Positions 43,401 through 56,101 of a stretch of DNA of 64,000 nt are shown one piece after another. Each line of letters begins with the position of its first letter. The stretch's first letter is position 1. Source of the stretch: Microbotryum silenes-acaulis (taxonomy: Eukaryota; Basidiomycota; Microbotryomycetes; Microbotryales; Microbotryaceae). Below the pieces are notes generated by a model. It was not told the DNA's origin. It made no database searches and was given only the letters and a program-made list of their open reading frames with translations. A program made the translations under genes and the position numbers. The stretch spans positions 992,001 to 1,056,000 of the forward strand of contig QPFY01000007.1 in the NCBI GenBank assembly GCA_003665825.1, read 5' to 3'.

Positions 43401-46400
43401 CGCATGTCTTCGTGGCCCTGCTCGCGCGATTCGACGTCCACGAATGGCTTGGTCAGACGGATCTGAGTCAGGTCGCTCATCCGATTTACGAGCCTTCGCA
43501 AGCGATGATGATGGTCGAGGAGTTGTTGTACCTCTTGATCGTACTCGTTTCGGACCCGACGCACGTCGCAGGTCTTTCGAGCGAGCAAGTCCTTCGCAGG
43601 GAATTGATCCACAACTTGTCCCTCGGGCCGACGACCTTCTCCGATCTCATGCGTCGCACTTCCGAACGTTTCACGGACGACTCGGCACTTGAACGTGTAC
43701 TGGGGGAGGTGTCGACGTTCAAGCAACCTGTGGGCAATAGCGATCAGGGAACATACGCCCTTCGAGAAGAGTTTTACAGCCACGTCAATCCTTACTTCCC
43801 GAGATTCTCAAGGAATCAAAGGGAGGAAGCCGACAAGATCGTTCGTGCGCAACTCAAGAAGATCTCCAACTCTTCGGAAGAGCTCGTGCTTGTCCCTAGT
43901 CGATTAGAGAGCCGATCGGGTCCGTTCGTCGATTTAGCGCAGGCGTTGGAGAGTGAGGCTCTTTTGTCGATCGTGTTTCATGCGCTACGGACGGGTCGAG
44001 GGAGGGGGGAATCTTTGTTCTCTGAAGTCGTGTTGGACGAGGCGTTGCATCTCGTCATGCTGGCTTTGATTGAAAGACCCCATGCGCTCGCGGCGTTCGC
44101 TCTCAAAACGCAGTTGGAAGACGCACCCGTCGATCCGAACAATAAGCCCGAGATGAACTTGGTGCACGTGCTCGTCAAACTCGAGGAAGACGAGAGGGTC
44201 AAGTCCATTCGACCGAAAGCCAAATGGTGTCTCGATCGATTGACCGACCTCCTCGGTGCATCCGTTCAAAACCTCCGAACGGTCGTGGATGATTCAGCCG
44301 GTTTGGCCAAAGCGACTTTGGAGAAGAAACGACTTGCGGCGAAGGCGAGACAAGCGGCGATTCTCAAAAAGTTTCAACAACAACAAGCGTCGTTCTTGGC
44401 TAGTGCCGAGGCGAACGAAGGGGAGGAAACGACGGAGGATGAGGCGATGGCCGTTGAGGGGGGAACGGAAGAGGTCAAGGCTTCTTTGGGGTCGTGTATC
44501 GTTTGTCAGGACGATTTGGACTGTACCAAGTCGTTCGGGACGCTCGCTTTCGTTCAAGTCAGTAATCTCATTCGCGTGACCGCTTCGGATTCGGAGATCG
44601 AGGAAGAAGTGCTCAAGACGCCCGTCAATCTCGATCGGGACGCATCGCACCTTCGTCCCTTTGGAATCGCTTCGCATCGAATAGGTGTTCATCCCGATGA
44701 TGAATCAGGGGATGGACTAGGACGAGCATGGAAACACAACACCCTTACGGGCCTGCACGCTTCGGCATGTGGTCACATGATGCATTTCGAGTGCTTCAAG
44801 ACGTACTACAAGTCCATCGAGGCGAGGCACCTCACCCAACCGATGCGATGTCATCCCGAGAATACGCTGAGGAGGGAGTTCATTTGTCCGTTGTGCAAGA
44901 CGTTGGGCAACGCGTTGTTGCCGACGACGATTGCGAGTGAGAGCTTGGCAACGGTGGAGGAGGCGTCGTTCGATGAGGCTTGGGTTGGGTCGTTATTGGA
45001 TGTTTTTCATCCGGAGGAAGGGGCGAATGGAGCTGAGGGAACGAGTGAGGCGCAAGAGGGACTCAAGTACGTGCAGGTCTTAGGGTCGGACGGGATGCAT
45101 CTCTTGCCTTGGAAAATCACGTCCAAGATTGCAGGACCGATCGACGACCCGACGCCGGAACTTCGCATGGCCGTCCGCCTCTTTTCGACCATCGATCCCT
45201 TAGCCCAGGAAGCGTTCGGCAAAGCACCTCGACGTGACCGTGATGCAGCTCGACGATCGTTACCACATGATCTATTGACGTATACCGTCGAATCGCTCGA
45301 GATTGCGGCTCGTGGACAGGCGAACGAGAGTGGTTTGGATGGCGTCGCGGTCAGCGAAACGACGGGGCGTATGTTGAGGTGCATGTTTTATGCTATGCGA
45401 TTGCTCGTCGATGTGCCGAGTGTGTATCGTCGGTTGCCGCCTTCGACGCATTTCGATACACTCAATGCCGTCAAGTTTGCCGTCTTCTCCCACATCGGCG
45501 GAATGTTCAACCCGAGTTGGTCGGCCGACCACCCCCTCTTTTCGCTCAACCCTCTCGCAACGCTTATCGAGACCGCTGCCGTGGCACCCGAGTATTTCCA
45601 CCACGTTATCGCCTTCACGTACTATACCGAGCTCGTGCAGACCTACCTCAAGCTCATGTGCTACGGCAGTTCCTCGACCGAAGTCGCGGACAAGCTCATG
45701 CCCGAGGCGATCAAGGACATCGTGGATGAGTCTGTCGAGCGAGAATTCTTGTTGCTCGCTCAGATTGAGAGGTTCTTCAGCGAGTCGTACGATCAGGAGC
45801 CGCGTGATCGGATGGAGATGGTACAGTTGGGCAAGTGCTTGTACACCCATACTTTGCCGTTCTTGAGGCAAGCTTCGATCTTGCACCGCACGCTGTTTGG
45901 CAACTCGGCGCGTGTCGCTTCGACACCCGGTTCGGAACGAACGGAATACTCGCGTCTTTTGGAATTGCTCCGAATCCGCGACCCTTCTGGCGTCCTCCTT
46001 CCCGAATCGTCGGCCACCGACCCCGAAGCGTGCTACTTTCAAAACCACATCCACGCCCTACGCGACCAAATGCATAGAGGTCACTCCCCCGTACCTTTCG
46101 AATTAACGCGTTCCCTGAATGCACTCAAATCCAACAACCTCTGTTACCCCATACCCCCAGCCCGCCTGCATCACCCAACCATCTACGAACTCGCCGGACT
46201 GCCTCGTCAACTCGATACACTCGTTGCGGCTTCCTTGGCGACGCCTTGTAATGCATGCGGATTGGTATCGGATAGCCCGGCGTTATGTTTGTTGTGTGGC
46301 GAGTTCGTGTGCGCGCAGAGCTTTTGCTGCATGGATTCCGATGATGAGGCGCAGCATGGGGAATGCAATTCTCATATGTGGGGGTGAGCTCTTTCATCGG

Positions 46401-46877
46401 AGCGCTTTGTTGAAGCTTGGAGAACGAAGACGCTGACGCAAACTCCTTTTCTTCTTCCCTAGTTGTGGAGGTACGGTCGGCATCTACTACATGGTCAAGC
46501 GCAACTCGCTGTTGTACCTCTACACAGACAAAGGATCGTTCGCGGTGCCTCCTTACCTCGATTCCCACGGTGAAGTCGATCTAGGTGGTCGGTAAGTCAA
46601 AGTCAACACATACCCTGTTTTGATCCCTGACTGACGATGCTTTCGGGTTCTATGTTGTTTCAGACGAAGTCGATTACAGTACCCTCAGTACCTCCACAAA
46701 GGGCGCTACGACGAGGTGCGCAAGTTGTGGCTGAACCATGCGTTGCCGACCATCGTTGCGAGGAAATTGGATGCCACAACTGATAACGTGAGTTCGAGTT
46801 GCGGTCGACGTTATGGGGGCGATGAACTTGACTGATAGTTATCCTTGTATTCGCAGGGTGGCTGGCATACGCTTTAG
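40478..46877 (+). CDS. UBR1: Ubr1-type E3 ubiquitin ligase (N-recognin)
   Basis: Recognises N-degrons and builds ubiquitin chains with a Rad6-type E2. Six exons, 40478-42260, 42332-43165, 43242-46383, 46463-46591, 46664-46787 and 46857-46877, sum to 2011 codons, the usual Ubr1 size. The start is the first ATG (40478) after an upstream in-frame GTG. UBR box about residues 160-240: GKICGHVFRAGE, YRCRDCAFDPTCVLCSKCYH and GCCDCGDEEAF (type-1 site Cys/His/Asp present). ClpS-like type-2 domain about 424-510: PWSVVLWNDEKHSFEQVIDQ and GRTIIVNSNDPDRLVAIARV. A helical winged-helix-like middle follows. RING-H2 about 1288-1427: SCIVCQDDLDC, ACGHMMHFECFKTYY and FICPLCKTLGN, with a long insert between the first Cys pairs. 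C-terminal UBR-autoinhibitory cap: PCNACGLVSDSPALCLLCGE, HMWGCGGTVGIYYMVKRNSL and LQYPQYLHKGRYDEVRKLW, ending GGWHTL. Confidence 0.96.
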
Positions 46878-47071
46878 TTTCGTCTATGCTCTCTCTCGCA
46901 CTCGAGGTTGTGGCGTTTTTTTGGTAGACAGGTTTATTACGATACTTCTACAATTCGTGTGCATAGCAAGGCATTAGGAAAAAACAGATGCAAAATAAGT
47001 TTATGCAAGAATGATGCACCACAAGGAGACAAGCGATCAAATCGTCAGAAACTTGGGTTACCCATCGGAAA

Positions 47072-49847
47072 TTACCCGACTCGAGGTGAATGTGCCCCCG
47101 CCGATCTCGGTAAATCCAACCCAATCGGCACCGTCATACCGGCCGAAGTAGCGATCGGAAGACTCTGATTCTGCGCGATCGAAGCCCTCGAAACGGCCGA
47201 TGAACTCGCCCCATCGCTTGCTGTCTGATGAGACAAATCGGCGTAGGCGATCTTGTACTTGACCAATTCGTCCTCAAGTTCCTCCCGTTCGAGTTTGGCC
47301 ATGACGACTTGTTTGACGAGGTCACAATGCTCAGTATTGATTTGACTCAGACTCGCTTCCAGTTGTCGGACTTGTTGCGAGAGTTGATGGTTCGCTTTCC
47401 TCAACGCGTCCAATTCCGCGGCGTGTGCCGTCTGTTGCCTCAACAACGTATCCCATTCTTCTCCGAACTGATCGAGCATCAAGGGTGTGATCTTTACCGA
47501 CAAAGCCTCGCGCGCGAAATCAGCAGCTCGGTAAAGAGCCGTAGGGCCATCTCGTTCTCGGTTGGGTGCGTATGCTTCGAAGAGACCGTTTTTGAGGAAT
47601 TCGATGCAGTCCTCGAATTCGAGCGAGAGGATCGCCGTCTCGTTCCGTTTGAGAATGGCGATGGAGAAACGGAAGACGGCTTCGACGCCCTCAGCAAAGA
47701 CGAGGTCAAAGACGGACGAGACGAGTTCGAGGGGAAATCGGTAGCCGAACAAGGTGAGGAACCATTGACTGGCGTACATGGAGCTTTTGACGCCTTGTCG
47801 AAGGAGGTGAAGGAAGACCCCGGGGACGAGTTCCTCGAGCAAACGATCGAATTGAAAGAGACGCAGTTGAAGACCGGGCATGTTGGGGGTGTAGTGGGAG
47901 CGCAGGTCGTAGGACTTCATCAATCGCACGAGCACGCAGAACGCCTCCTCGTCGGGCATCTATACGGGACGCATTTACGATGAGTGCAGAGTATCGCAGA
48001 AGATAGGTAAAGGGTGCACGAGACGACTCACATTCAGCAGCAATGGCCCGACAATGAATTGCAATCCCTGGGTGTAGCCGACCTCCTCGTCATACAGCGA
48101 GTAAGCCTTGACGACATTGAACAAGTTCTCTTGGCCGGCACCGGTAGCTTCGGCAAAGTATTCGTGCTTCGGAAATGTTCGGTTCAAATCGCGGATGATG
48201 GCTTTTTCGTGAGGTGAGGATTGTGTGAGAAGCGCATGGTAAATTTCGCAGAGTTGTTCGTCCTTCGAAGCGCTGCGAGTGAACGACAACGTCAGCAATC
48301 CCCTTGTGCCGCGCACTGGGTGGAGCCTTTGGCCGTCACTTACGCCATAAGCTGCCATGTCATACCACGTAAAGCCGGTGGTATCCCTTTCTGGATGGCT
48401 CGAGATAGTTCCCGTGCTGTAGAGCGCAGATCACATACTTAGCGCACGGCACTTTGCACCCGCGAAGCCAGCAAACACACTCACGCTGTGTCGATGCCAC
48501 TTCCTCGTAATCGGCCATAACTCGACCCCAGAAATCTAAATCGATGTCCAAGGTCAGCCACACTGCACATACACGGTCGTGAGCAGCATCAGAGGACATA
48601 CCCCAGTCGATGTTCTCGTCTTCGTTCGACTCTTGCTGCAACCGCTTAAAGTCCTCCTGGAAAGTCAGCGCATTGGGGTCGAGGCTTCCATTTTTGGACG
48701 AGCTCGACGTCACGGAGTCGGACCGAACTGGCATATTCCTTGTACCAGCTTCGTCCCCTGAACTCGCTTCTACTGCGGCGGCAATCGCTCTCCGATGAGC
48801 ACTCGCATCGAGTTTGATCAGCTCGCCCTCATCATCGTCGGCTTCGGAGCCAGCAAAGGCGTTCTCGGACTCTGTGGCGTACTCGGATCGATCGTCGGCC
48901 AAGCTGACATCGGCAAACGTGCCTCCTCGGGTTGTGGAACCATTCGTCGCTGTTAAGGATGCCCTCCAAGCCAACGAAGATCTTTTTGTTCGTGCACCGT
49001 CTTCTTCCTCCTCTCCGTCGTTTTCCGTCTCGCCGGCGGTCTCGAAAGCCGTCGTTCGAGGTGAGGACGAGTTGGGCGTTTCCGGTGCCGAGAACAGTGA
49101 AAAGTGGCGGTCTTTGTTCTTGGACAGTTGATGAGGCTGGATCGTCGCGGTCGATTCGGAGGCCTTGGACTCGGCGTGACCAGCGAGCGGAGAAGGGGCC
49201 TCTCTGTCGCGTTGGGACTCTTCCTCTTCTACCTCGGATTCTTCGGATTCGTCCTCTGTTCCGAATCGGGAAGAAAGTGCAGGACTGGATTCGACCGATC
49301 CGGAAGAGTGGTTGAGCCACGAGTCGAGTCCTTCCTTGGCGGACATCCCTTTGTTCCCCTCATCGTCATCGTTCGCACGGGGAGCAGATGCAGCGGCGGC
49401 GGCGGTCTGTTGCGTCGGTGTCAGAGGTGAAGCAGGACCACTCGATGTGCCTTCACCCAGTGTGGCAGCGTTGTTCTTGGCGGTGCGGTTCGCCTTCGCG
49501 GTGTCGGTCTGGAGGGAGCTCTTCTTATTACCGGCCGCCGCCGTCGCGCGTTTGCCATGGTTGTTCCCGTTTTTACCTACACTGCTATCCGAACCACCAC
49601 TCTCCAACTGGGTCGGACTCTTCTCCTTCCCCTTTCCCTTTCCATTTTGTTTTTGGTTGGGGCTTGTAGTCGGCGACGGTTGGGCGACCTCGTTGCGCGA
49701 AGACGACGAGGCCGACGTCGTTGATGATGAGTGTCGGTTAGTGGGCGACACCACCGGCGAATCTGCAGCGGCGCTCTCGGCGTCCTGGAAATCATCGTCC
49801 TCGTGATCGGTCGCAGACGCTGATAGAGTAGGCGAGGAAGGCGCCAT
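47072..49847 (-). CDS. GYP5: TBC-domain Rab GTPase-activating protein, Gyp5-like
   Basis: Accelerates GTP hydrolysis on Ypt/Rab proteins (yeast Gyp5 acts on Ypt1/Sec4 at the Golgi and sites of polarised exocytosis). Start ATG 49847 (MAPSSPTLSASATDHEDDDF). A long acidic, Ser/Ala-rich disordered N-terminus runs to about residue 420 with few introns. The TBC domain follows: DFWGRVMADYEEVA, LSRAIQKGIPPALRGMTWQL, AIIRDLNRTFPKHEYF (catalytic Arg of IxxDxxR), EEVGYTQGLQFIVGPLLL (Gln-finger motif, YTQG for the usual YCQG), DEEAFCVLVRLMKSYDLRSH and ASQWFLTLFGYRFPLELVSS. The C-terminal coiled coil (ALRKANHQLSQQVRQLEASL and on) is typical of Gyp5/EVI5. The stop TAA at 47072-47074 converges on the Ubr1 gene with a 194-bp gap. 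Confidence 0.93.
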
Positions 49848-51326
49848 CGTGTAGATACTGTGCTTGGTTCTTGGACCAAGGTGCGTCGACTCGTGATCGC
49901 ACTAGTTCAAAGGCGTACGCGGGGGCACGCGGGGTTAGCGCCGCAGAGCGCCGCACCGTCGTATAGACCGTCGGGTGCTCCTTGAGCTTGAGAGCTTGAG
50001 CCTTTCGACAACGTCGTACTGAAGCGCTGAAAGGGACGCGCACTGAGCCATTGAACTGCCGGAGAGAAGACGGCGACAATGAAAGAGACGCTGGTGAATA
50101 TTTCCTAATATAAAGCGAACGCTGAGTTTTGACTGGAAGAAGCGTTTAGAATCGAGTTAGAATCGGCTGAAGAGAACTCCTTGGGAGAACAAATTCGTGT
50201 GGGGAGGTTGAAAATGAGGTGTCGGCGCCGGCCCGCCGCGTGACGCCGTCCGCCGAGTCGGCGAGCGTTATTTACTACTCCGAAAATTAGATATAAAGTT
50301 ATTGCTTGACCCGTTAGTAAATCGGCAAGTGAGCTTGCATCAAGTTACGAGATACTGGCGTGCTTCACGTTTCCCACAGGTAATTCCATGACGCCACGGA
50401 CTGCCGGACTGCCGGCGCGTTCTAGAATCACGCCTGTCGCGCCTTGTGGGCCCGCGGCGAGTGAGTGTGTTAAAACCGGGCAAATGACCGGCGCAATGAT
50501 GATAGCGAGACAATTTCAAGACTATCTCACTCATACGAGGTGGTAGCGGGATGGGATGTATAGGATCGCCGTAGATTGAAGAATTGCCGGAGCGTGCATG
50601 CGCCGAGCCTAGGAGGGGGTGCCGTCGGATCCCCCATCGCGCCGGGATTGGACGCATTGGAGTGGCTGTTTGTCAAAGCACAACTTTACAACTTCGAGCA
50701 TCTCCAGGGAGCTTCATAACATGACCAGATGCCGAAGAAAGAGCTTGCAAAAATCGCGCCGGACTTGCCGAAAGTGTTCGTCACGTGATTTGGCAGCCCG
50801 TGCGCGGTCGGACGCGTCGAGCGCGACGAGGAGCAGACGCGCGGAGTCCGATGTTCCGAGCTTTTTACCGGTCCGGACGTACACAAGCTTGTAGTAGGCT
50901 GCGTTTTGATCACCCTAGTTGTCTCGGAAGCTAATTAGGTTCCTCTTTATAAAGAAATACCTATTTAGGAGTAAGTAACGCCTATTAACCACTACCTTGA
51001 TCACGGGTCCCGGGAGCAGTGGGCGCGGAGCCACGTCTGAATCCGGGCGCGGACGCAGCATTCTAGACCATTGTCAATTCGTGTCCGGCATCGGGATCTC
51101 GCTCAATCAGGAAAGCCAGGGGGTGGTCCGACGCCGAACACGCTTTGATGTTGAATCGAACCCGACAAGTCATGCCTCGTAGATCAAATAAAGCATCGGG
51201 ATCACGGTTCACAAAAGGAAGAAGAGTCATGCAACAACATCGTACATCGCCCTCGTGTCTTTCTTCCTCTTACTCACTTGATCCCACCGCCGCCGACCCA
51301 GGTCTTTTCACTCAACGCGGACCACC
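49848..51326. other. Intergenic between Gyp5-like gene and the secreted family
   Basis: No gene recognised. It includes AT-rich stretches near 50270-50330 and 50920-50990 and GC-rich dyads near 50225-50265 and 50400-50460. Composition shifts along it suggest old repeat fragments. Confidence 0.4.
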
Positions 51327-53167
51327 ATGATGCCGGTCATGACTTCAGTCCCTGCTTTGTTGGTGCTCGCCCTTCAATTCTCTCATCTTGTCGAGGCCAC
51401 CCCTTCTCGTTTGGAACCGCGGCGCGGGACCAAGTTTGGTGCTTTGAGTGGGTGAAATATTTTCTCATTCTGTCTGCGTTACTTTGGCTCCTCGGCCCTG
51501 AAGATCGATGGTCCACCGGTCACTGGAGGAAACTTCATCCTCCCGAGCACGACGCCTACTCTACATCGCGGGCAGAACACGTAATACTCGAACCTTCCTA
51601 GAAATCCGAACCGTTGACCAACTTTCCGAACACCTCCACCAGTGACGGACCGCATGAAGCAATGCGAACCTTCAACAATCGAATTCGCCAACTCCGGTGA
51701 CGCACGCCCCTTGACGGTGGCGATCATGCTCTACGACAAAGTCCCCGAGAAGCTTCGTACGGACAAGTTTTTGCCTCCCGTCCAGACGACACTCGAGACG
51801 ATCCAGAAGTTGGGCCCTTTGCAAACCTTTACGGTCAAGAAGCGCGATTATGATCCGTTCACCTTTACCGCTGTCGCTAAGCGAGGTGACAAGATCGAGG
51901 TCAGCATGCTTTGATCGGATCCGTCCAGATCGACTGTGACATGATACTGAACTCGGAGCTGTTTCTTCCTTTTCAGGTTTTTGCGTTCTTCCCCAACGGG
52001 ACCGGCCAGAACATGTGGCTGGATCGCACGATCGGATCCGGCTCCTCTTCCAGTTGCTTGGCGAGCGTGTGCAGTAGCACCGAATATCTAAACCCCAAAA
52101 GTGAGTGAATTAGGCCTCAAAAGGTTCAAATCGTAGGTCAGTGACTCATCTTGTTCGCTCTGGTCATATTGCAGCCAAGAAGTGCGCGTCTTGCTCCTCC
52201 TTGTTCGTGAACTCGACCTCGTGCACGGCTGAGACGCCTAAGACCTGGTGAGCCGCCATCTTTCCGCCCGGGATGAGACGGCGATTCACTAATACAAAGA
52301 CATCCGAATTATTTCCAGCTCTTATGGTGTCGTCAAAGATAGAAAGTGCGTTGCCAAGACGTGCTCCTCCCGACAATGGCCTGGTCCCAAGGGTGCTGCA
52401 TGCATCACTTGCCCCGACGCCTCCGCGCGCAGCTGTGACGCCAAAGGCAAGAGCACCTCCTGCTCAGTCGGAAATGTCGTCAACGGTGTGTGCAAGAAGC
52501 TCACTTGCCAGGATGGAACTTACCCTTCTTCAAATGGTAGGCTTTACTGCTCAGTCACTTTTCGGTCGCATCCGCAGGGTTTCTATGCCGGTCGCTGAGC
52601 CCCTGTTTCTTCCTCTAGGTCGCCGCTGCTTGCCTTGCGCGGATCCGTTCGCGCACAAATGCTCTAGCGCCAACAACACCACCGAATGTGACTGGGGCTA
52701 CGCGCTCAAGACCAACCGCACCGCATCTTTCTGCGTTGGCCCATACGCTGCGCGCTTCGGAAGTGAGTCACATGATATCGGTCGACCTTACGAGCGTCTC
52801 GGACTGATTTCAATTCGGCGTTTTCAATCCCCCTGTAGAATCGAGCTTCATGTACACGACCACTTTGAAGATCAACAAGACCGTCAACGCCACTTCCGTC
52901 GTCGACTGCGCCGTTGGAGCCAATCACGCCTCGATCGAGTTCCCTTGGGTGTGGATGTGGTCCGATGCCGGGGTCGACGGGGTGCACTGCAGGCTCGTTC
53001 CCGGTGGCGATCCTGGCCTCGTTCGTGGTAAGCCCGGAACGGGCTTCGATGTCGGCATTGTTGGGACCTGCAAGCAGAACGCGGACTGGCCTTGGTCCCC
53101 TTCGCCGGCCTCCTGCGCCGAGATCTTCCTCGGACCCGTCACGGTCACGAACAAGACCACCGTTTGA
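51327..53167 (+). CDS. Secreted cysteine-rich protein, tandem paralogue A (module-deleted)
   Basis: Seven exons (51327-51447, 51643-51899, 51977-52100, 52175-52247, 52319-52536, 52619-52762, 52839-53167) give 421 residues. The signal peptide (MMPVMTSVPALLVLALQFSH, LVEA) is followed by a dibasic PRRGT. Domain 1 (residues about 42-165) is Cys-poor: TIEFANSGDARPLTVAIMLY, FTVKKRDYDPFTFTAVAKRG and FAFFPNGTGQNMWLDRTIG. Then a Cys-rich furin-like/EGF-like string: CASCSSLFVNSTSC, SYGVVKDRKCVAKTC, CITCPDASARSCDAKGKSTS, RRCLPCADPFAHKC. The C-terminal domain is FPWVWMWSDAGVDGVHCRLV, GTGFDVGIVGTC and SPASCAEIFLG. N-glycosylation sequons are frequent. Function unknown; probably an extracellular or wall protein. 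Exon 6 fuses what are exons 6 and 7 in paralogues B and C. Confidence 0.87.
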
Positions 53168-54190
53168 GCAGCTCTTCAGTTTGAAACGCAGCTCGCGGCC
53201 TTTTGCTCTTCATCTTCCAATTTTGTCAATTAAGATTTAAATTCTTCCGCACATGTCGCAAATGCCGTTTAAACTTTAGTAGCGACCTCGTGAAGTGACC
53301 GACTTGGTACCCTGGACATGAACGTCCTCGCTCGATCGGCGTCCAGTGGTTCAATCGCCGGCAACAACCGGCGATCTCAGACTCACGATAATATCGTAGT
53401 CTCTCTCAACAACACCGCTATCATAGCAGTGCCTTTTTCATGCACCAAATTAACAGCGCACAGCTTGAGAAGAGCTTGAGTATTCGCACTTTTCGGACTC
53501 GTTTTTTCTCTCTCCTGAAAGCACTTCGGTGGACGGGTACTAGAAACCGGGAGTCGAAAATGGAGACAGTGCAAGACCGATCGGATAAGAACAACACAAG
53601 GATGTGTATCGACGAGAAATAATCCTGTCCAACGTGGTACCAGCCTGGCTCCTCTGAAGGATAGGTTCAGGGCCCAAAGTCGCACCACGTACAGCATTGC
53701 CTGAGCACGGCCTGAGGTGTGCGACTGGTGCTCGGCGTCCACGTCCGCCGGCGGTGGCCGGCGGTGTTCCTTTCCGCGCCTTCCTTTTCCAGCTGCAGTG
53801 CACGCTCTTACACGCCGTGCGCGCCGTCGGCCCTCCCCACAGCACCGCGCGGCACTACCGCCTTTTGAGCACAGCGCCGCTCGCGCACCATTCGGGAAAC
53901 GCGCCCAGCAGACCCATTTGTGGCATTTGTGCTGATTTGGGGTGACTTCGGGCGATTTCCTTTGGTAAAACTCGATGGATGTGAGCTACAGGAGGGGTGA
54001 CTCGCGGGAGTGCTGTACGCATGGGTAAGCTTTGGAATAGAATTGCCCCGGCCTGTTCCGGGGCCGAATCTTGGCAAGAGGACTTCATGCTTCACCGAGA
54101 TATAAAGGATAAACATTTGGTTGACACTCTTTCTTCCTTCCCAACATCACTTCTTTCTTTCACTTCCTGTTTTTCATCTCGACTCCAACC
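53168..54190. other. Intergenic between paralogues A and B
   Basis: No gene; the distal part holds the TATA box of paralogue B. A GC-rich stretch at 53730-53900 differs in composition from its surroundings. Confidence 0.4.
54101..54107 (+). promoter_or_regulatory. TATA box of paralogue B
   Basis: TATAAAG lies 90 bp upstream of the ATG at 54191, followed by a pyrimidine-rich leader (TTCTTCC, TTTCTTTC), a typical strong fungal core promoter. Confidence 0.6.
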
Positions 54191-56101
54191 ATGACTATTC
54201 CGATTTTTCCCATGCCCGGCCTCGCCGCCTTGATCGTCCTCGTGCTCCAGTGCACTCAACTGGCCGAGGCCGTGCCTTCCGGATTGATGCCTCGGCGCGG
54301 AACTGCATTCTCTGCTTTGAGTGAGTGCATCAGATATCCGGGTTTCTGAACCTCCAGTACAAACTTCGCACTAACAACATGCGATGATGCACAGTGACCG
54401 ATCGCATGAAGCAATGCCAACCTGCGACGATCGAGTTTGCAAACTCGGGCAACGTTCGCCCTCTGACCGTCGCGATCATGCTCTACGACAAGGTCCCCGC
54501 GAAGCTTCGTACCGACAAGTCGTTGCCACCCGCTCAGACGACCCTCAAGACCATCCAAGGCTTGGGACCGTTGCAAACTTTCACTGTCAAGAAGCGCGAC
54601 TATGACCCCTTAACCTTTACTGCTGTAGCCAAGCGCGGCGACAACATCGAGGTGAGCAGAGCTTTCAGACCCTTGATACCACCAAGGCACTAATTATTTC
54701 AAGACAATCCTACTAGGTCTTTGCCTTCTTCCCCAACGGTACCGGTCAGAACATGTGGCTCGACCGCACGATCCATACCGGATCATCCTCGGCTTGTTTG
54801 CCGGTCACGTGCAGTAGTAGCCAGTACTTGAACCCGACAAGTGAGCTGTCTTTATCTGAAAGGCGAGATTTTCAATCGAAGAGTGACTGACCTCACTTCG
54901 CTACCCCGTAGACAACACGTGCGCATCTTGTTCATCCCTGTTCACCAATTCCACTTCGTGCACAGCTGTGGCGCCTACGAGCTGGTAAGCTACATGACCT
55001 GTAAATTTTGTCTCGAACGTAAGAATTTTCGCTCACAAATCATACATATATTTCAGCTCGTACGGAGTCGTCAGCGGTAACATGTGTGTTGCCAAAAAAT
55101 GCTCAGCACGCGAGTACTTGGGCCCCAAGGCAGCTTCGTGCCTCTCTTGCCCGGACCCTTCCGCTCGTAGCTGCGACGCCAATGGCAAGAGTACCTCGTG
55201 CTCGGTTGGCAGTGTCGTCAACGGTGAATGCGAGAGCGTCATCTGTCTCAATGCGACCTACCTCGCTTCCAACGGTATGTCGTCCGCTTTGCTTGCCCAT
55301 CTCCCTACCCGGTCATCGACTGACCAAGTAGCCCATGTCCCTATTCGTCTTCGTACAGGGCGTCGCTGTCTGCCTTGCCCGGCCAACGCGACAATCTGCG
55401 ACAACGCTGGTCAAGCTACTCAATGCTCGTACGGTGTGCCTTCGCAGGGCAAGTGTCTCCCTATCATCTGCAGCAATGGCTACCAGAGCCCCAGCGGTGA
55501 GCTTCTAATTCGGCAGCGGTTACTCTTATGTTGAGGAGTGGAATTACATTACTTACCCCATCATTCTCTACTTTCATAGCGAACACCTGCTGCGCCGATC
55601 CCTTTGCCACCAACTGCACCGATCCCAACACCCCGACGTCGTGTGCTTGGGGTTATCTCCTCAACACCGATCAGAACGGAACACACTGCGAGGGCCCTTA
55701 CGCGTCTCGATTCGGTAGTGAGTCCGCATCGTTCTCCCCTCCAAACCCGTTCTTAGATTAGTTCAGTTGACCGATAGGAATCTTCTACTTTCCGTTCAGA
55801 CGCCACGTACAAGTACCTCTCCACTGCGAGCGTTAGCAAGACCATCGAAGCAAGCAACGTTCTTGACTGCGCGCGGTCCGCCCATGACCAATCGATCGTA
55901 TTCCCCTGGGTGTACATGTGGTCGCAGGAGGCCGTCGCAGGTGTTCACTGCAAGCTCGTACCGGGAGGAGACCCCCAACTTACGACAACGACCCAAGGCA
56001 AAGGATTTGACGTTGGAATTTCGGGCACTTGCGCGCAGAACGCCGATTGGTCTTGGTCGCCGGCTCCGTCCTCGTGTGCCGAGATCTGGATTGGGCAGTA
56101 A
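54191..56101 (+). CDS. Secreted cysteine-rich protein, tandem paralogue B (full length)
   Basis: Eight exons (54191-54320, 54395-54651, 54717-54840, 54912-54984, 55057-55274, 55359-55496, 55580-55717, 55800-56101) encode 459 residues in perfect phase. The signal peptide is MTIPIFPMPGLAALIVLVLQ plus CTQLAEA, then PRRGT (dibasic, possible Kex2 site). Domain 1 closely matches A (TDRMKQCQPATIEFANSGNV). Cys modules are CASCSSLFTNSTSC, NMCVAKKCSAREYLGPKA, CPDPSARSCDANGKSTSC, RRCLPCPANATICDNAGQAT, CSYGVPSQGKCLPIIC and CCADPFATNCTDPNTPTSC. The C-terminal domain is FPWVYMWSQEAVAGVHCKLV, GKGFDVGISGTC and SSCAEIWIGQ. No enzyme motif is recognised. Intron positions are shared with A and C, so the family arose by tandem duplication of a spliced gene. 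Confidence 0.9.

Noticed and set aside
48360..49315. Plus-strand ORFs opposite the Gyp5-like gene
   Set aside because: Shadows of its acidic Ser/Ala-rich N-terminal coding region.
51140..51175. TCGAACCC-like B-box as a tRNA gene on the minus strand
   Set aside because: No matching A box at the right distance and no acceptor stem could be formed.
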